From positions 1,302,001 to 1,366,000 of the forward strand of contig JAGVVL010000009.1 of the NCBI GenBank assembly GCA_018287875.1: a stretch of DNA of 64,000 nt. Direction: 5' to 3'. The stretch is from Nigrospora sphaerica. Taxonomy: Eukaryota > Ascomycota > Sordariomycetes > Amphisphaeriales > Apiosporaceae. The notes under the pieces were generated by a model. The model saw only the letters and a list, made by a program, of their open reading frames with translations. It did not search any database and was not told where the DNA came from. Position numbers and translations under genes: made by a program. Shown piece by piece: positions 1 to 12,117 of this stretch. The number at the start of each line of letters is the position of its first letter. The stretch's first letter is position 1.

Positions 1-3000
1 TACCTTGAATAATCCTGCTCATCCATGCAACTGGATGCCCAGTCCTGCACGCATGCACTCGGTACCATAGCCAGGCACAGCCAGGCACAACCAGGCGCCA
101 GTAGCTTCCCATACCTACCTCCCCGTCCCAGCTCTCCCGGCAAAACAACATGGCGTCTTATTTCGAGACTGACGCCCATTTCCCCAACGGCCTGGGGCTG
201 GATGGCGCTATGGAGATCACTCTGTCGGTTGCATCTCATCGCGCTTCCCAGCGTTGCATTCGGCTTCCTGCCCGACCAGCCCATGACAGCCTGCCCTAGG
301 GACGATAAGCGCCTATAGCTCACCAGCGCGCCAGCTGGTCTGCCCTCCAGTATAGCCCCCCCTCCCCTCAGCTTGTCTCGCATTGAATCGTCTCATCTAA
401 TTCCTCTCGTTTCCGACCTGTCCTGCCCATCGGCCCCTCGCGCGCCCTACGGCACAGACGCTCCCGCAAGCTCGCCCATGACGGTTCATGGATGCTGTTG
501 TCCGCTAGTATCTATGATGTCCGACCTACCGACCCAGGTCTAGCCCGTTACTCACCGATGCAAGCATAGGTATGTACTCCCTGGCTGCTGGGCCCGTGAG
601 AACCCGCCCTGTGGTCTCACGAGGACCGGGTAGGTAGCCAAGGCAGGTTCAGTTGCTGCCCTGCAGGTCTGATGGATGCGGAGTACCTTGCGCTGTCGAC
701 CCCCCTAGACTGGAACCCTACCTCGACTCTGACCCCTTCACCGACGTTGCGGAATCCCCTCAAGCGTCCGCGAAAGACAATAACTAGGGTGAAACGGCTT
801 GCTTTCGGCCATGCCGGTAAGCCTTCGTCTTTCACAAAGATATGGCCTGTTCGTTTACCTACCGCGGGTGGTTTTACAGTCTTCGCATCCGTCGTGCTGG
901 CTGGGGGCTGGTCCCTCCGTAGGAGCCACCAAGGTGGACCTGCACATTTGCACATGGATCAAGATCACGGACAGTATTTGTCTCCATACGGCTGAAGGCT
1001 GGCGACACTCGTCAGCCCTCTCATACCCTGTGGCACTCCATGCTCGGCGGGCTCATCCGCGCGCACTGCTCAGATGCCCCATATGTAAAAAGTCGGGTGG
1101 CTCTAGACTTTGCCCATCGGTACTCACCAGCCATGCCGACTCTGCCGATATATACATGCACCCGGCGGAAAAGATACTTGTATGCAGCCTGTATGCGGTG
1201 TTACTTCAACCCATGCGAGAAAGGCCTTTCCTCGGTGCGCCCAGGAGATCTTCCGCCTGTTGTCTGCACGTCGACGTTCCTGGCCAGGCTGACTGACCGG
1301 GGCCCTGGCGGCGGGCGCACTGGCACGGGTGTACGATCGACCAGTATCGTGACGAGCACGACGGCAGCACGGGTACCGCCAGCCACCCCTCTTCCCCCCG
1401 GTTGGCCTTCGACACAACCAACACATATTTCGTACATACGAACAGAAAGAAGTGCTCCGCACACTGCATCCCTCCATCGCACACACCCGCCTGCGTAATT
1501 ACCCCTGCCTACTGGCTGGAGGTTGCTAGCGACTAATTATTCCAGCAATGAAACCCACCGGGCGACACAGGCCATATACTGACCGGCCTGTGGACGACCC
1601 GGGTGTGCAAGCAGGGTATTCCCTTGGCCCTTCACATGCTGAAATCTCCTAAATTTGCCCGCAAGGGGGGGAACAGGCTGCTTCGCCGTGGCACAAGGGC
1701 ACGCAAAGGCACTCGGTCCGCTCTGTAGAGCTTGCGTCTGTTTTTGTTTTGTCGTAGCTCGCGTTTTGGACTCCAGGTTTCATTTAAAGAAGAGCCCGGG
1801 GCTGGGCTTGCGCCCGTTAGATACAGGCGTCGAGCCAGCGAACGGCACAGGCATCATGTGCCGTTCGCGCCGGCACAACGCCCGGGGTTCGGTCCGTGAC
1901 TTGACTGACGAAGGCGGTATGCTATTCATCGTGCTAATGTTGCTAGCAGAGATTCCTGGACAAATAGCGTTCTAATAGTGCAGGCCACCCGGCGAACCAT
2001 GGGAGCTACTACGACAACTAGGGTAGGCGGGCTCGGCAGGGCAGCCCTGACTGCGCGAAGGATACGGGCGACGGGCAGCACCCAAGCTCTTTACACCGGC
2101 TTCTTGACCGGCAGTGGCCGGCTATGAGCGTCAAGAGACGGGAAGGAAACACCCTGTGATCGCTGACAGCACCATGTACCTTGAGCCCGAAGCCAGGTAC
2201 CCTTAGCGAGCGACCTTTAGCGCAGGCATGACTCCTGTTTGCCTCCAGCGCTTTGCCATCTGCGTTGCGTCGCTTTGTCAGTCCGCTCCGCAACGCAGGT
2301 CCGAGGAGACGACAGCCAGAATACGGGACGAGTACGTACGGAGTGCAGAGAGGCCGAAGCCAGCAGGCAATCTACGACAGTGACCAGGGCACACCCAAGG
2401 CTCCCACAATTACAACGATGTTGACCACTCCAGTGCTACGCGGGTGGCGGATGCGGCGCCCCCCCCCCAGCTACATACCCACCAGGCCGGCGTACGAAGT
2501 ATACTACATACATACGATGTACGCAGTGCTTCAACGTGGGTGACGGGAATCCAGCCAAGGCGCGCCACCACGATAGGGTCAGGGCCCAATGGGGGTCGCG
2601 GCTCCCAATCTGCAAGTACGTAAGGGGAACCGGGACCCGCCACGCCCAAGATCTGGCGGCTCGTCTCACGCGCGTAACGCCCATGGCGAGCCGAGCAAGC
2701 GAATCGCATCATATTACCATCGCGCTTGTCAGGGAAAGTGACCATATCTTGCAGACCCATCGAAATGCGTTCGAGAGCGATTCCCCCTTGCCGGCGGAAG
2801 GATTGATCGATGCAGGCAACGGAGCAGAAACCGAGGGGCCGCGGCGGGTGTCATGGCCAGCCTGCCCCTTTTCAGCAAACTCGGCCGATGTAGGGCGCGT
2901 GGGCGGGTGTGGATATGTGGGCGTGCGTCTGCTGATGCGCCCCTTGGGCAGGAGACCACAGCCGCCACTACCACGTAACGCTCGAGCGACGGGACCGAGG

Positions 3001-4741
3001 GAGCGGGAACAGAGCGCCCTTGCATTAAAACAGGTGGCTAGCCCTACGATTGTACCGTACCGAGGGTAGAAGAGAAGGGGGCCTTGTTTAGAGTTCGCGG
3101 TCTTCCCAGCGCCAAGCCGTCGGCTCGTAACATGGTAGAGGCGCGCCCCTTCTTTCAGCGACCAGGGATGCCGGCGTGCCTTTGCTCTCGTCCGGCCTGC
3201 TGAGTGCCGAAAGGGGGAAGAGGGGTTGTAGGAAGAAAAAAAAAAGAGGATTCCAGCTGTGACTGTTGGACCACAGCCGAACGGCCAATCTGTCCACCGC
3301 GCGAAGCTAGGTAGCGCGGCAGCCAACCGAATAGATTGGGCAGGGCAAGAAAAAAAAAAGATACCGAGGCACGGGTTTGCCGGTGAACCTTATGGGACCT
3401 GAAGGTCATCGGAAGCGCATCAGCCTCAAAAAAGTGGTCGCTTGCATGAACGCGGTAAATGATGCAGCAACAGCACGCGCCGAAGACGCAAGGCTCACGA
3501 TCGAATAACGGCCGCAGTTTGTAAGTGCAGCATTCACACGACCACGGAACGCAGAGTACGAGCAGTTGTGCATCAATAGCAGCCAACCACACGGCCATAC
3601 TACACACCACACTGTGCTACGTCCGGGATACCAAGTAAGTTCCGAGGTGGTGGGATTAAGAGCGAACGGTCGTACGACGACGAGCTGTGACCGTCGTCTG
3701 GCCCGGCCCCGATACTATTAGTCAGCTAGCGAGCCGCAACCCTTGGGTTGCAGATAATGGATGCTCGCACAAAGTGGTCCAGACGGTCGCACAGCCATGG
3801 CAGGCCCGAGTTGATGATCGGCGGCGATGTGGTACTTTTCCGACGGCGGGCAAACATCTCCTTGCTACGCCGACCAGACTGGAGCGAGTCTCGAGTAACC
3901 CAATGACCCTCCCGGCGATGGGTGGATCATCCCTAGGGGGCCAAGGCGCAACACGCCGTTCTCGACACAAAATAGGGCCCCGCAAACAAGAAACTTCGTC
4001 GCGTTACGTCTCATACGTGAAAGCCGGCGGGTAACGATTGGGGTCACAGACCGGATCGTGACCCGCGGCGGCCTCAGCGGCGAGGTCGACCGGAGAAACA
4101 CTCTGCCGGAGTATCCACGGGAGGGGAAACCTGAGTCGGTGGAACTGACCCAGACGGCTAGGCAACCAGAATCAAGAACACTACGGGACGGCTGGCGGTT
4201 GGCATTGAAACATGTCATCCCGGCAAGCTTTAGCGGGAGAGGGGGAGAGATACAGAGAAAGAGAGAGAGAGAGGAGACAGACAGAGAGGGGGGGAAGATG
4301 AAAACGGGGACGGATGGTGGATGAAAGAATGGATGCACAAACTTGGGTACATGGAACGGTACATAGGTACAGATGGTATTCCGGAAGGTTGTGCTGGTGC
4401 GGAGCCCAGGGCAAGAGCACGTGCCACTCTCCATCTCTGATCCTTTCTATGGAGCCATTCCCAGTGGCCAGCCCATGAGCTACGGACTGCTTGACGTTCC
4501 GCGTCTTTAGAGCCTCCGGTACAGCCGCCGATTCACGAGTCAAGCTTGTTGTTTGGTGGGACCTGCTCGAACACGGTTCTCGTCACCATTTCCCAACGTC
4601 GCCGGAATTACACCACCGCTAAGGGAAGAAACCACGGCCTCGCTCGCTCGCCAACACGTTGAGTGAAGATACATACGGCCATTCCGTCGGAGACAAGTCC
4701 TGCGCAACCAACCCCTGGCCTCCCTGACACACCCCCCCGCC
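1..4741. other. Gene-free 4.7 kb, no supported coding region
   Basis: No open reading frame here shows a recognisable family, a plausible exon chain or the GC3 bias seen in the real genes of the window. A 49-codon ATG frame at about 150-299 reads smoothly but has no recognisable family. Simple sequence is present: a purine-rich GA tract at about 4223-4297 and short A-runs near 3236 and 3350. The last ~100 bases are the presumed leader of the CIA2-type gene that starts at 4742. Confidence 0.6.
4223..4297. repeat. Purine-rich (GA)n low-complexity tract
   Basis: About 75 bases are almost entirely A and G on the plus strand, with an inner run of GA dinucleotides at about 4260-4275. It lies about 450 bp upstream of the CIA2-type gene. 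It looks like simple sequence; a regulatory role is not shown. Confidence 0.7.
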
Positions 4742-5786
4742 ATGGACAAGGACAACGCGAACCCCACCATTCTGACGGCGTCCCAGCTGCCGACGAGGCA
4801 GCAGGCGAGGAGGAAGGCGTCGTCGCCGGGTCCCGACGCCCGGCTCACCGGCGTCGTCGTGCGCAAGCCGCTCTTCCTGTCGGACCCCTTCTGCGACGTC
4901 GCATGGTCCGACGCTTCCGAGAGCGACGACGAGGATTTGTTCACTGCCGAGCCCATAGACGAGCAGGAAATCTACGGTAAGCCCGAAACCCCCGCCGTGG
5001 CCCGTCCGTGTGTCACTATCTTGGGGCCGTCTCGTGTTTCTCGCGGAATCTATTTTTTGCCCTTCCTCATTGCTTCTTTGCGGCTTCTGTGGAGGCGGCT
5101 GTTGCCATGCATTGATGCCGCCCGCGGCCCTAGAAACAGCCACGCCCGTAGTTCGTCGCGGAACCAACGGTTCTTGGCGGAGCTGTCAGGGCACCCCGGG
5201 GGGGGATGAGACCCTGGGCCGGGCTGTACTTGGCTGAGGTCCAGCCGGGCTGAGTGACGGCATGAGACGCCATGGCGCGCCTCTCTTCACGCGCCGCTGG
5301 CCCGCGAGCCGTTGGTTACCGGGGGGCTGTCCAAGCGGCGGCACTGCTCCTCACCTCACACCACCACTACCGAATACCGTCGTGTTCGACAACTGACAAC
5401 ATCCCGCAGATTTGATATCTAACATTACTGACCCTGAACATCCCATCTCGCTTGGCCAGCTCTCCGTGGTCAATTTGCCAGATATTCAAATCAGCCCGGC
5501 ACCTTCGCCAGATGCCAGTCCGGACACTCTCACGACCGTCTTGGTCAAGATCACCCCCACCATCACCCACTGTTCGCTCGCTACCGTCATTGGGCTTGGC
5601 GTCCGGGTGCGCCTCGAGCAGGCTTTACCTCCTAACTACCGAGTGGACGTTGTGATCAAGGAGGGCACCCACAGCCAGGACGACCAGGTCAACAAGCAGC
5701 TGGCCGACAAGGAGCGTGTCGCGGCCGCTCTGGAGAACGATAACCTCAGGGGCGTTCTTGATAAAATGCTGGAGACGTGCGTCTGA
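4742..5786 (+). CDS. CIA2: MIP18/Cia2-family cytosolic iron-sulfur assembly factor
   Basis: Two exons, 4742-4976 and 5410-5786, joined in phase to give about 203 aa. The 433-nt intron begins GTAAGC and ends CGCAG, with a CTGAC branch-like site about 15 nt before the acceptor. The joined product reads YDLISNITDPEHPISLGQL across the junction, the diagnostic start of the MIP18 fold. It continues with the conserved ITHCSLAT block (Cys about residue 133), VRLEQALP, EGTHSQDDQVNKQLADKERV and a C-terminal Leu-rich helix. In the family, Cia2 works with Cia1 and Mms19 in the cytosolic targeting complex that delivers 4Fe-4S clusters to nuclear and cytosolic apoproteins such as polymerases and helicases; the HCS cysteine is the conserved reactive residue. 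The first ~75 residues are basic then acidic and poorly conserved, as usual for fungal members. The start is the first ATG of the frame. Assignment is strong. Confidence 0.93.
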
Positions 5787-6485
5787 AATCGTTGGCTTCT
5801 CACTTCCGTGCGTCCACGACGCATACGGTAGAAAGGCCGTCAGCCTAGCCACGCCGCGGCGCTTGGTCGGATTGCACCCAGGATATCCCATTCCTTACGT
5901 CGACCAGTCCGAGGAGAAGAACGGTTGCCGATGTCACCAAGCTGAGGCTTTGACTTACGGCCAGAGGAGCAGAGCACTTGGAAACCTTTGCTCGCCTTGC
6001 ACGGCGTGAGGGTAGTGGCGGCCCTGGGCCATCCTCGGGCCTCGGCCCTTTGGCTGCGCCACTCGGCGTGTTCTTAGATGCCGGTAGCAACCTGGCATCA
6101 TTTCAGTCATGAACCAGACCAGTACCACGGCGCGTATACGATGGACGTGGCGATGTCAACCCTCGTTAATTGGACACATAAGCAGTAGCACCAAGGTAGC
6201 AATGAAGAGATCCGTATCTGCACATCACTGGGGTTTCTGTGGCGGTGCCCTCCTCCCCCTTCGTGTCAAGATCAGCCAGCACCTCAAACTGGGCCACGGG
6301 CCTAGGCGTCAGAATGAGGAAGGCGAGCATTAGCAGGATCTTCGTATGATCAACAGCGGACAGGCACATATTCGGCAGCTCTAGACTGCCGGGCGGGTGA
6401 CCCACGAGGCGATGAACCTGCTTGCAAAACAGGGCGCTTAGCCACCGGACCACTTTAGTACACACAGTAGGAGCCCGTCCGGGGG

Positions 6486-6487
<2 letters not shown>

Positions 6488-6519
<32 letters not shown>

Positions 6520-6520
6520 G
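6488..6520 (+). repeat. A24 followed by G9 homopolymer
   Basis: A run of 24 A residues (6488-6511) is directly followed by nine G residues (6512-6520). It is a homopolymer junction and a likely site of length variation or assembly error. No gene is next to it, and no target-site duplication or element body was seen that would make it the tail of a retroposon. Confidence 0.9.
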
Positions 6521-8940
6521 TGGTATTGGGGAACTAGTGAGAGAGGGCGAGCGTCAACAGCTTGCTATTTTCCCAATGACACCTTGGGATGCGGGCACGT
6601 CAACAAATGCAGTCGTCACAGAAGCCCCAACCGGCCCAGGAGGAAAGCGTTGGCGAAGAGGCCCCGCAAACCCCTGGCCGCCCCGGCATCATTGTTTCGG
6701 AACCTGTAGGGACCGAGTTGCCGGGTCGAGCAGAAACAGTCCAGACCGGGGGGTTGTCTAGGTGTTGGTGAGAACAGAACAGAAAAAAAAGAAAAGAAAG
6801 CAAAAAGCCACCATCCACAACTCAACGGTTTCGTAACGGGTGTGTCCCACGGGCTGAGACGAGTCTGTCCAGCTTCCTTGCGACATTGATTCCACGGGGA
6901 GGAAGGCCAACTCCCCGGTCACTTTGTTGCCCTCCTCCCCTTGTCGTATTTGTTTTTTTCCTCCCCGAGGCGTAATGTCGAAACATTCCTCGACTCGAGT
7001 TTCGATTCTTTTTCGCTTTTCTTTTTTAAATTGCTTCCCGGCCGGCTCTTCTCAACAGCCTACCCCCCCGGCGCAAGAAGCTCATTGTCGAGCGCCATTC
7101 CGTCCTTGACAACCAGCAAACCCGGAACGGGACGGAAGGGGAGGGGAGGGGCGTGGCTGGCGTTCGGGACGGAGCTACCGAGTCGGCAGTGGGTTTCCGC
7201 AGCCATATTCCCCAGACGGCCGAACAGGATTCAATACCTGCCTGTCAACCCTGGTTTCTCCATGCTGTGTCGATTTGCTCCTCCTTCTCCTTCTCCCCCT
7301 TCCCGCCAGCAAGGGTCAGTATTATACCCCTGCCCACCCGACCATTCCTCCCTTTCCTTTCTTCCCTCCCGAGGGGAAATCCGTACCCTCGTGGTGAGGT
7401 AGGAACGATCCCACCGGGGGAGGGGGAGGGGCGCGTGCGCGACCCGTCAAACGTCTCGTAGACGGAAAGAAACAAAAGACAAGGAAAAGGGAGGGGGGGA
7501 ACAAACACCCTTACCCTTCGGGTGCCGCTTCTTCGCCTATCTTGCACATCCTCCCCATCGTACTATTTTGCCCAGACTGTCAGAAAACCAAAGCCAAAAA
7601 AAAAAGTAGAGAACCCCACCTCGTTGCTGTCCCTTCACTACGGATACGACAGGTCGCATAGTCCAGACCCAGGCCCCCCGGCCGGGGCGACCTCTTTCCC
7701 ACGCCCGCCTCTATACAGGAAAACGCTCAGGACGGGGGAGGCCCGGACCTTGAATGGACCAGGGTTGCCTGCCGCACAGGAAAGTAAGTGCTTATGTAAG
7801 GGATTTTCCATGGGAAATACGCTGCTCGCCAATCCCCGGTCGATAAACGGGCCGGACGCTCGAGGACGTCGCCGTCCCCCTTCCCCGCGCAACCACCGCC
7901 GGGGTGCATCTCCCACGGCACCAACAGCCCGGCTCATCTGCCGGCCCACAAGCTGGGCTCGTCCGGCTGGACGCACGTATAGACCAACGTCAGCCCCATA
8001 TCACCCAAGCGAGGTCGCGGGCTGACCCTCTTCCCCCTCCAGGGTCCTTTTTTCCCCTCCGGCCGGGCTGGCCGAGGGAGGTGGGTTGATATAGAGTTTT
8101 GTCCGTCTCCAGCTCGGGAAAGTGATGGGGCCGTCGGGCTCTGGTCGTCGTTCGCGCTGGATAACGAACCACCTGGCGGTGGTCCAGGCGAACCGGTTGT
8201 TTTCCTGCTGGGCCCATTTACGGGGACCTCGGGGGGCCCGTGTCCCACCACCGCCCGCCGCTCACGCCCACGCCCCCAGTAGCCAACGCGAAGAGAAAGA
8301 GATGGTTTGCGTATGAGAGAACGAAGGAGAGGGAGGGAGAGAAAGGGAGAGCTCGGCCGGCCCCGGCCGCGAGCAGCAAAAGCGCTTGACTCGCTATCGA
8401 AGCCTGGCGGGCCCCATAGGGCGCGCGAAGCTATCTCTACATCCGGGAAAGAGGGAGAACAACAAAAAAAGGCTAATAGATTACCGCCCCTATGGAAGCC
8501 GGCCAGCTGGCCCAACGCACCGCCCATCTCAATTACCTTGGGGGACTCTTGCCCGGTGGGGGTGGCCCCCAAGCCCTCAACCCAGCCCGTCATGAATCCC
8601 GTACGGCGGGGAGGGGGAAGAGGTGCTGGGCCCGCGCCGCCTTCACCGCTCGCTTCCCGCACTACGAAAGGCTGGCGAAGGGGGGGGTGTGTTTCAGAGC
8701 CGGGCCTCGGTAGCGAGGCGAAGTGATTCCCATCGAGGCCGGTTTTTGGGTTGCGCTGGCCTGCCCGGGGCTATTTTAACTGGCGCGCCCGCCCGCTAGC
8801 CCCAAAAACCACCGCAACAACCCCCGGTTTGGCGGCCACGCGAACGGATGACAACCCAACGAAACCTGGACGATCTGGGGTTCGGAAGGGGCGTAGCGAG
8901 GGGAGAGACTCCTTACACCACTAGTCCTGCTGGAGAGAAA

Positions 8941-8973
8941 CAGAGAGAGAGAGAGACAGAGACTGTGTGTGTG
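8941..8973. repeat. (GA)n/(GT)n compound microsatellite
   Basis: About 20 bases of GA repeats are followed within a few bases by a (GT)5 stretch. It sits inside the 6.3 kb gene-free tract. Simple sequence only. Confidence 0.85.
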
Positions 8974-9185
8974 AATAGCTTTCGGGTAGCGCACCACTAA
9001 CCAGGCACCCCCATCGTTTCCCTCTATTCCACCCCCTCTCCCTACGCTTCGGCCCCGACACTGCGGACTTGTGTGGACGAGAGACGCGTCGAGGTTGAAT
9101 TTACCATCACATGCCAGCCGGGGAGGGGGGACCTCGCTCCTTTGGCCGTGGTATGGCTTCTTCTTCAATTTCTCGGCCCATCTTG

Positions 9186-9240
9186 GCCCTTTTTTTCGGC
9201 GGCGCCCTTTTTTTTCGGCGGCGCCCTTTTTTTCGGCAGC
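9186..9240. repeat. Tandem repeat of an ~18-19-nt GGCGCCC-T7/8-CGGC unit
   Basis: Three neighbouring copies of a unit made of GCCC, seven or eight T residues and CGGCGGC or CGGCAGC are visible. The T-runs differ in length by one base between copies. The unit contains the palindrome GGCGCC. No coding or element context is apparent. Confidence 0.85.
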
Positions 9241-9372
9241 TCTGCCTATAGGCAGGCTTGCGAACGAACTAACCCCCTTCCCCCTTCTCCTCCCTCCCCC
9301 AGGCCCAGGGGCGCCAACCGGGCGGCTGCCCGCGCCCTACGCATACGGACTGTTGCATGCGTACCTGTATCA

Positions 9373-9393
9373 ATATATGTATATGTATATGTG
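9373..9393. repeat. (TATATG)n short tandem repeat
   Basis: About three copies of a six-base TATATG-like unit form a local AT-rich island in otherwise GC-rich DNA. No gene starts nearby. Confidence 0.75.
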
Positions 9394-12117
9394 CTTGCCT
9401 CGTGGCGCGAGGGTCCAGGACCGTTACGGAAAAGGGACTAGCAGGGGGGGGGCCAAGGGAAAGGACATGTTGGGTACCCGGGTTCAAGTACTTAGGTACA
9501 CACCGATCCCCCCCCGTACAAGCCCCAGTGGACCGGGGCACATACGGACGGGACAGGCGCCCGGGGATCGAGAGTCTAAACGCCCCCGAGCAGGCTTGTT
9601 AGTCGCCAAGAAACGCCGAGGGGCGGTTAAGGATCCCGTGTCTGTTGGACAAAAAGAGAGAGCCCCCCCCAAAGGGGGAAGGGGAGGGATACACACTACT
9701 TACTAGTTGTAGGCGAGAATGGCCGATGACAGGGGTACGAGCAACTTTGGCCGCAGGTACTTGCACATCAGCCCGCAGGTACATGCCAGTTTCTCCTCCT
9801 CGCCTCCCCCCGATAACCTACCCACCCACTCACCACGCAACGCTCGTGTGCTCCGTATTCGTAGGGCGCGATCCCATCTGCTCGCCTCTCTGTCGTTACG
9901 CGGGGCCAGCCGTGGGGCGCAGGAAAAAAAAAAGCAAACAACAAAAACAACTGGGCTGGGACAAAAGGAGTTGATCATGACGCTTCCGCGAGCAACAGCA
10001 GCGTCTCCTGGTGCTTTACGGCTACCCTAGTCTTGTTTTGTTTCCAGCCAGGCCGAAGCAAAATTCGCCTTGTCCCTGGACGCACATGTTTGGCGGGAGG
10101 CATCCTTTTTCTTCTTCTCCTTCTGTGCGTGTTGCCTGCACTCCCTCGAATAGTCTGCTACGTAAGATACCAACCTGCTTCGCCGAGTTGGGTTAGTTTT
10201 CCTCCCTCTCCGTCGTACTGGGCAGTTTTGTGTATCCAATTCTTTCCCTTGCCTATTCGGGGAGGAGGATTAGATAGGATGGAACCGGCGCATAAACAAC
10301 GCTCGCCAGAAGCGGTCCTCGATCTGCCAGCCCCCGGACACCAGGCTCAGGGTCCTGGTTTTTTTTTTCCTCCTGCTTGCCGCCGTAGGGGAGGGGGGCA
10401 GACGGTTGGGTGGGTTTCCTCATTCTCGTCGAGCCTCCACTCGAGGAAACCTGTCTCGGTACGCTCTCAGCTCGACACCCCCCAGGTTACATGCGGGCTC
10501 GTCGTGGTCAGCGATACCGCCATGCACGGAGGTGGCACATGGTCCGTCTCGCGCCGCCTTTGCTGCTTTGCTCGCCCTCTCCTCCCCTTCCTCCACGGGC
10601 CCCTGCGACATGGTCACCTCCCCTCCGTCGCCCGAAGCCCGCCATGCTGGAATGCCCCCTTCTACCTCCCTTCCCACGGGCCGTTACCTATAGTAACGAA
10701 AGGACTCTCGCGAGCCGCTTGCTTAAAGAGCCATGCCTGCCCACACATAGAGCCCAGGGAAAGCCAGGCCGGCGGGTCAAAGGCACAGAAGTCGAGGTAG
10801 GGTGGTGGTAGGTACATTGGTATTCATACTACTGAGATATGTAGCGGGCGGATGAAATGGATGATGGGTGGATAGGGTATGCAAGAGCGCGCCCGCACCT
10901 CCACCACGGATCTGGATTGTCAGCCAGTGAGTGGCCTGGTCGCGAGCCCGCAGTCCGGGGTTTCCCCTCTACGAACAGTACATACGGTTAGTACAAGGCG
11001 AAACACATGGAGGGGGGCGGGAACGCATGAGGGGGGACGCATAAGGAAAGAGGAGGGAGGGAAAAAAGCGATGAGGAATCTTGGGATGACTGGGGCGCAC
11101 TCCGGCCGAGAAACCGTCCAACTCGTCCGTCCTCATGGCTGCGTGGGTATCCATCCCCTCTTTGCCCCTTCCTTGCCTTACACGGGATCCGCAGGGCTGC
11201 TCTCGATCCTGTGTCTTGCCTTGTCAACGCATCAGAAGGGGCATCGCAGGAATCTCCTCCCTCCGTCCCCCCCCAACCCCCGAAGAGAAGGGTGAGGTGA
11301 CGGTGTGGGGATTATTGGCCCCCTCACAACTATAACACTCTAGCCGTTGTCCCTACAGGGTATACTCTTCGCCCTTCTTGCTGCCTCTTCATGCCTTGTG
11401 GTGCCTGTGCATCAAGGCGCGAGCGTCCTCTGGCCGGGGATCCAGTATGACCGGCTAGCTCAACTGTCAAGTTCCGGGTGCCACTTTTCCTCAGCTGTTA
11501 CCCAGCCGTCTAAGCCCTCTTGATACTAGGTCATGGATACGCGGCCGGGGTTGATTTCGACCGGTCTGTCTGCTTGACTTTTGGGCCTGTCTGCTTTGCC
11601 AGCCTGTTCCGCCCATCTGCGTTAGATGCTGCTCATAATATCGGATAGGCCAGCACGTCGGCGAGGTGGCTGGAGGTGCTTGGATTTCGGAACGTTGCGT
11701 TCGGCTGATCATCCTCTGGCTCGTGCGTACATCAGCTACATAGTACGTACTTGGGCAAGAATACACGTGGTACCGAAGTCTGATACGACGGCTTGTTCAA
11801 GTCGGCCGCTGTGAAGCGAACTGCTACGCCAAACGAGGCTGTGCTCACGTCATGTGTCGTCTCTTTGACGTCGAGCCGGCCGTTAACCGTCCCCTTCGGA
11901 TTTGTCTCGCCCTCGTGTTTTCGACCTTCCTATTGAGACGTATGGCGGAGACCGTCGGAAACCCGCTCACCACAACACGCTAGCGCACTCCCCCCTGGTA
12001 TGGCGAGGTGCTCCACTGCCATACTGTTACTCTCGGTATCCGCTCACCGAATCGCCGCTTCGCACTCGCACTTGGATCGGAATCCGAATTAATGGGTCGC
12101 TGAGACGCGCTATGCAA

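Larger units (their letters stand above)
5787..12117. other. 6.3 kb gene-free tract of homopurine/homopyrimidine DNA
   Basis: Between CIA2 and the 3' end of SNU114 no frame shows a recognisable domain, although many 60-250-codon frames exist by chance because the DNA is GC-rich. The stretch is unusual for its density of C/T- or G/A-only segments (about 6920-7560, 8270-8360 and 9260-9310). It also has an A24-G9 run at 6488-6520, a tandem C/T repeat at 9186-9240, and GA/GT and TA microsatellites. Such tracts are common in long fungal promoters and 5' leaders, but no downstream plus-strand gene is visible to own one. A non-coding RNA or a very divergent gene cannot be excluded. Confidence 0.55.

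Noticed and set aside
150..299. 49-codon ATG frame near the left edge
   Set aside because: Too short and without homology or splice continuation to call; kept only as a note.
7934..8662. 242-codon minus-strand frame in the 6.3 kb tract
   Set aside because: Pro/Gly/Arg low complexity caused by C/T- and G/A-rich DNA; no splice partners or domain.
10033..10800. 255-codon plus-strand frame with a hydrophobic stretch
   Set aside because: The hydrophobic run comes from a T/C tract; the rest is Pro/Ser/Arg-rich without conservation.
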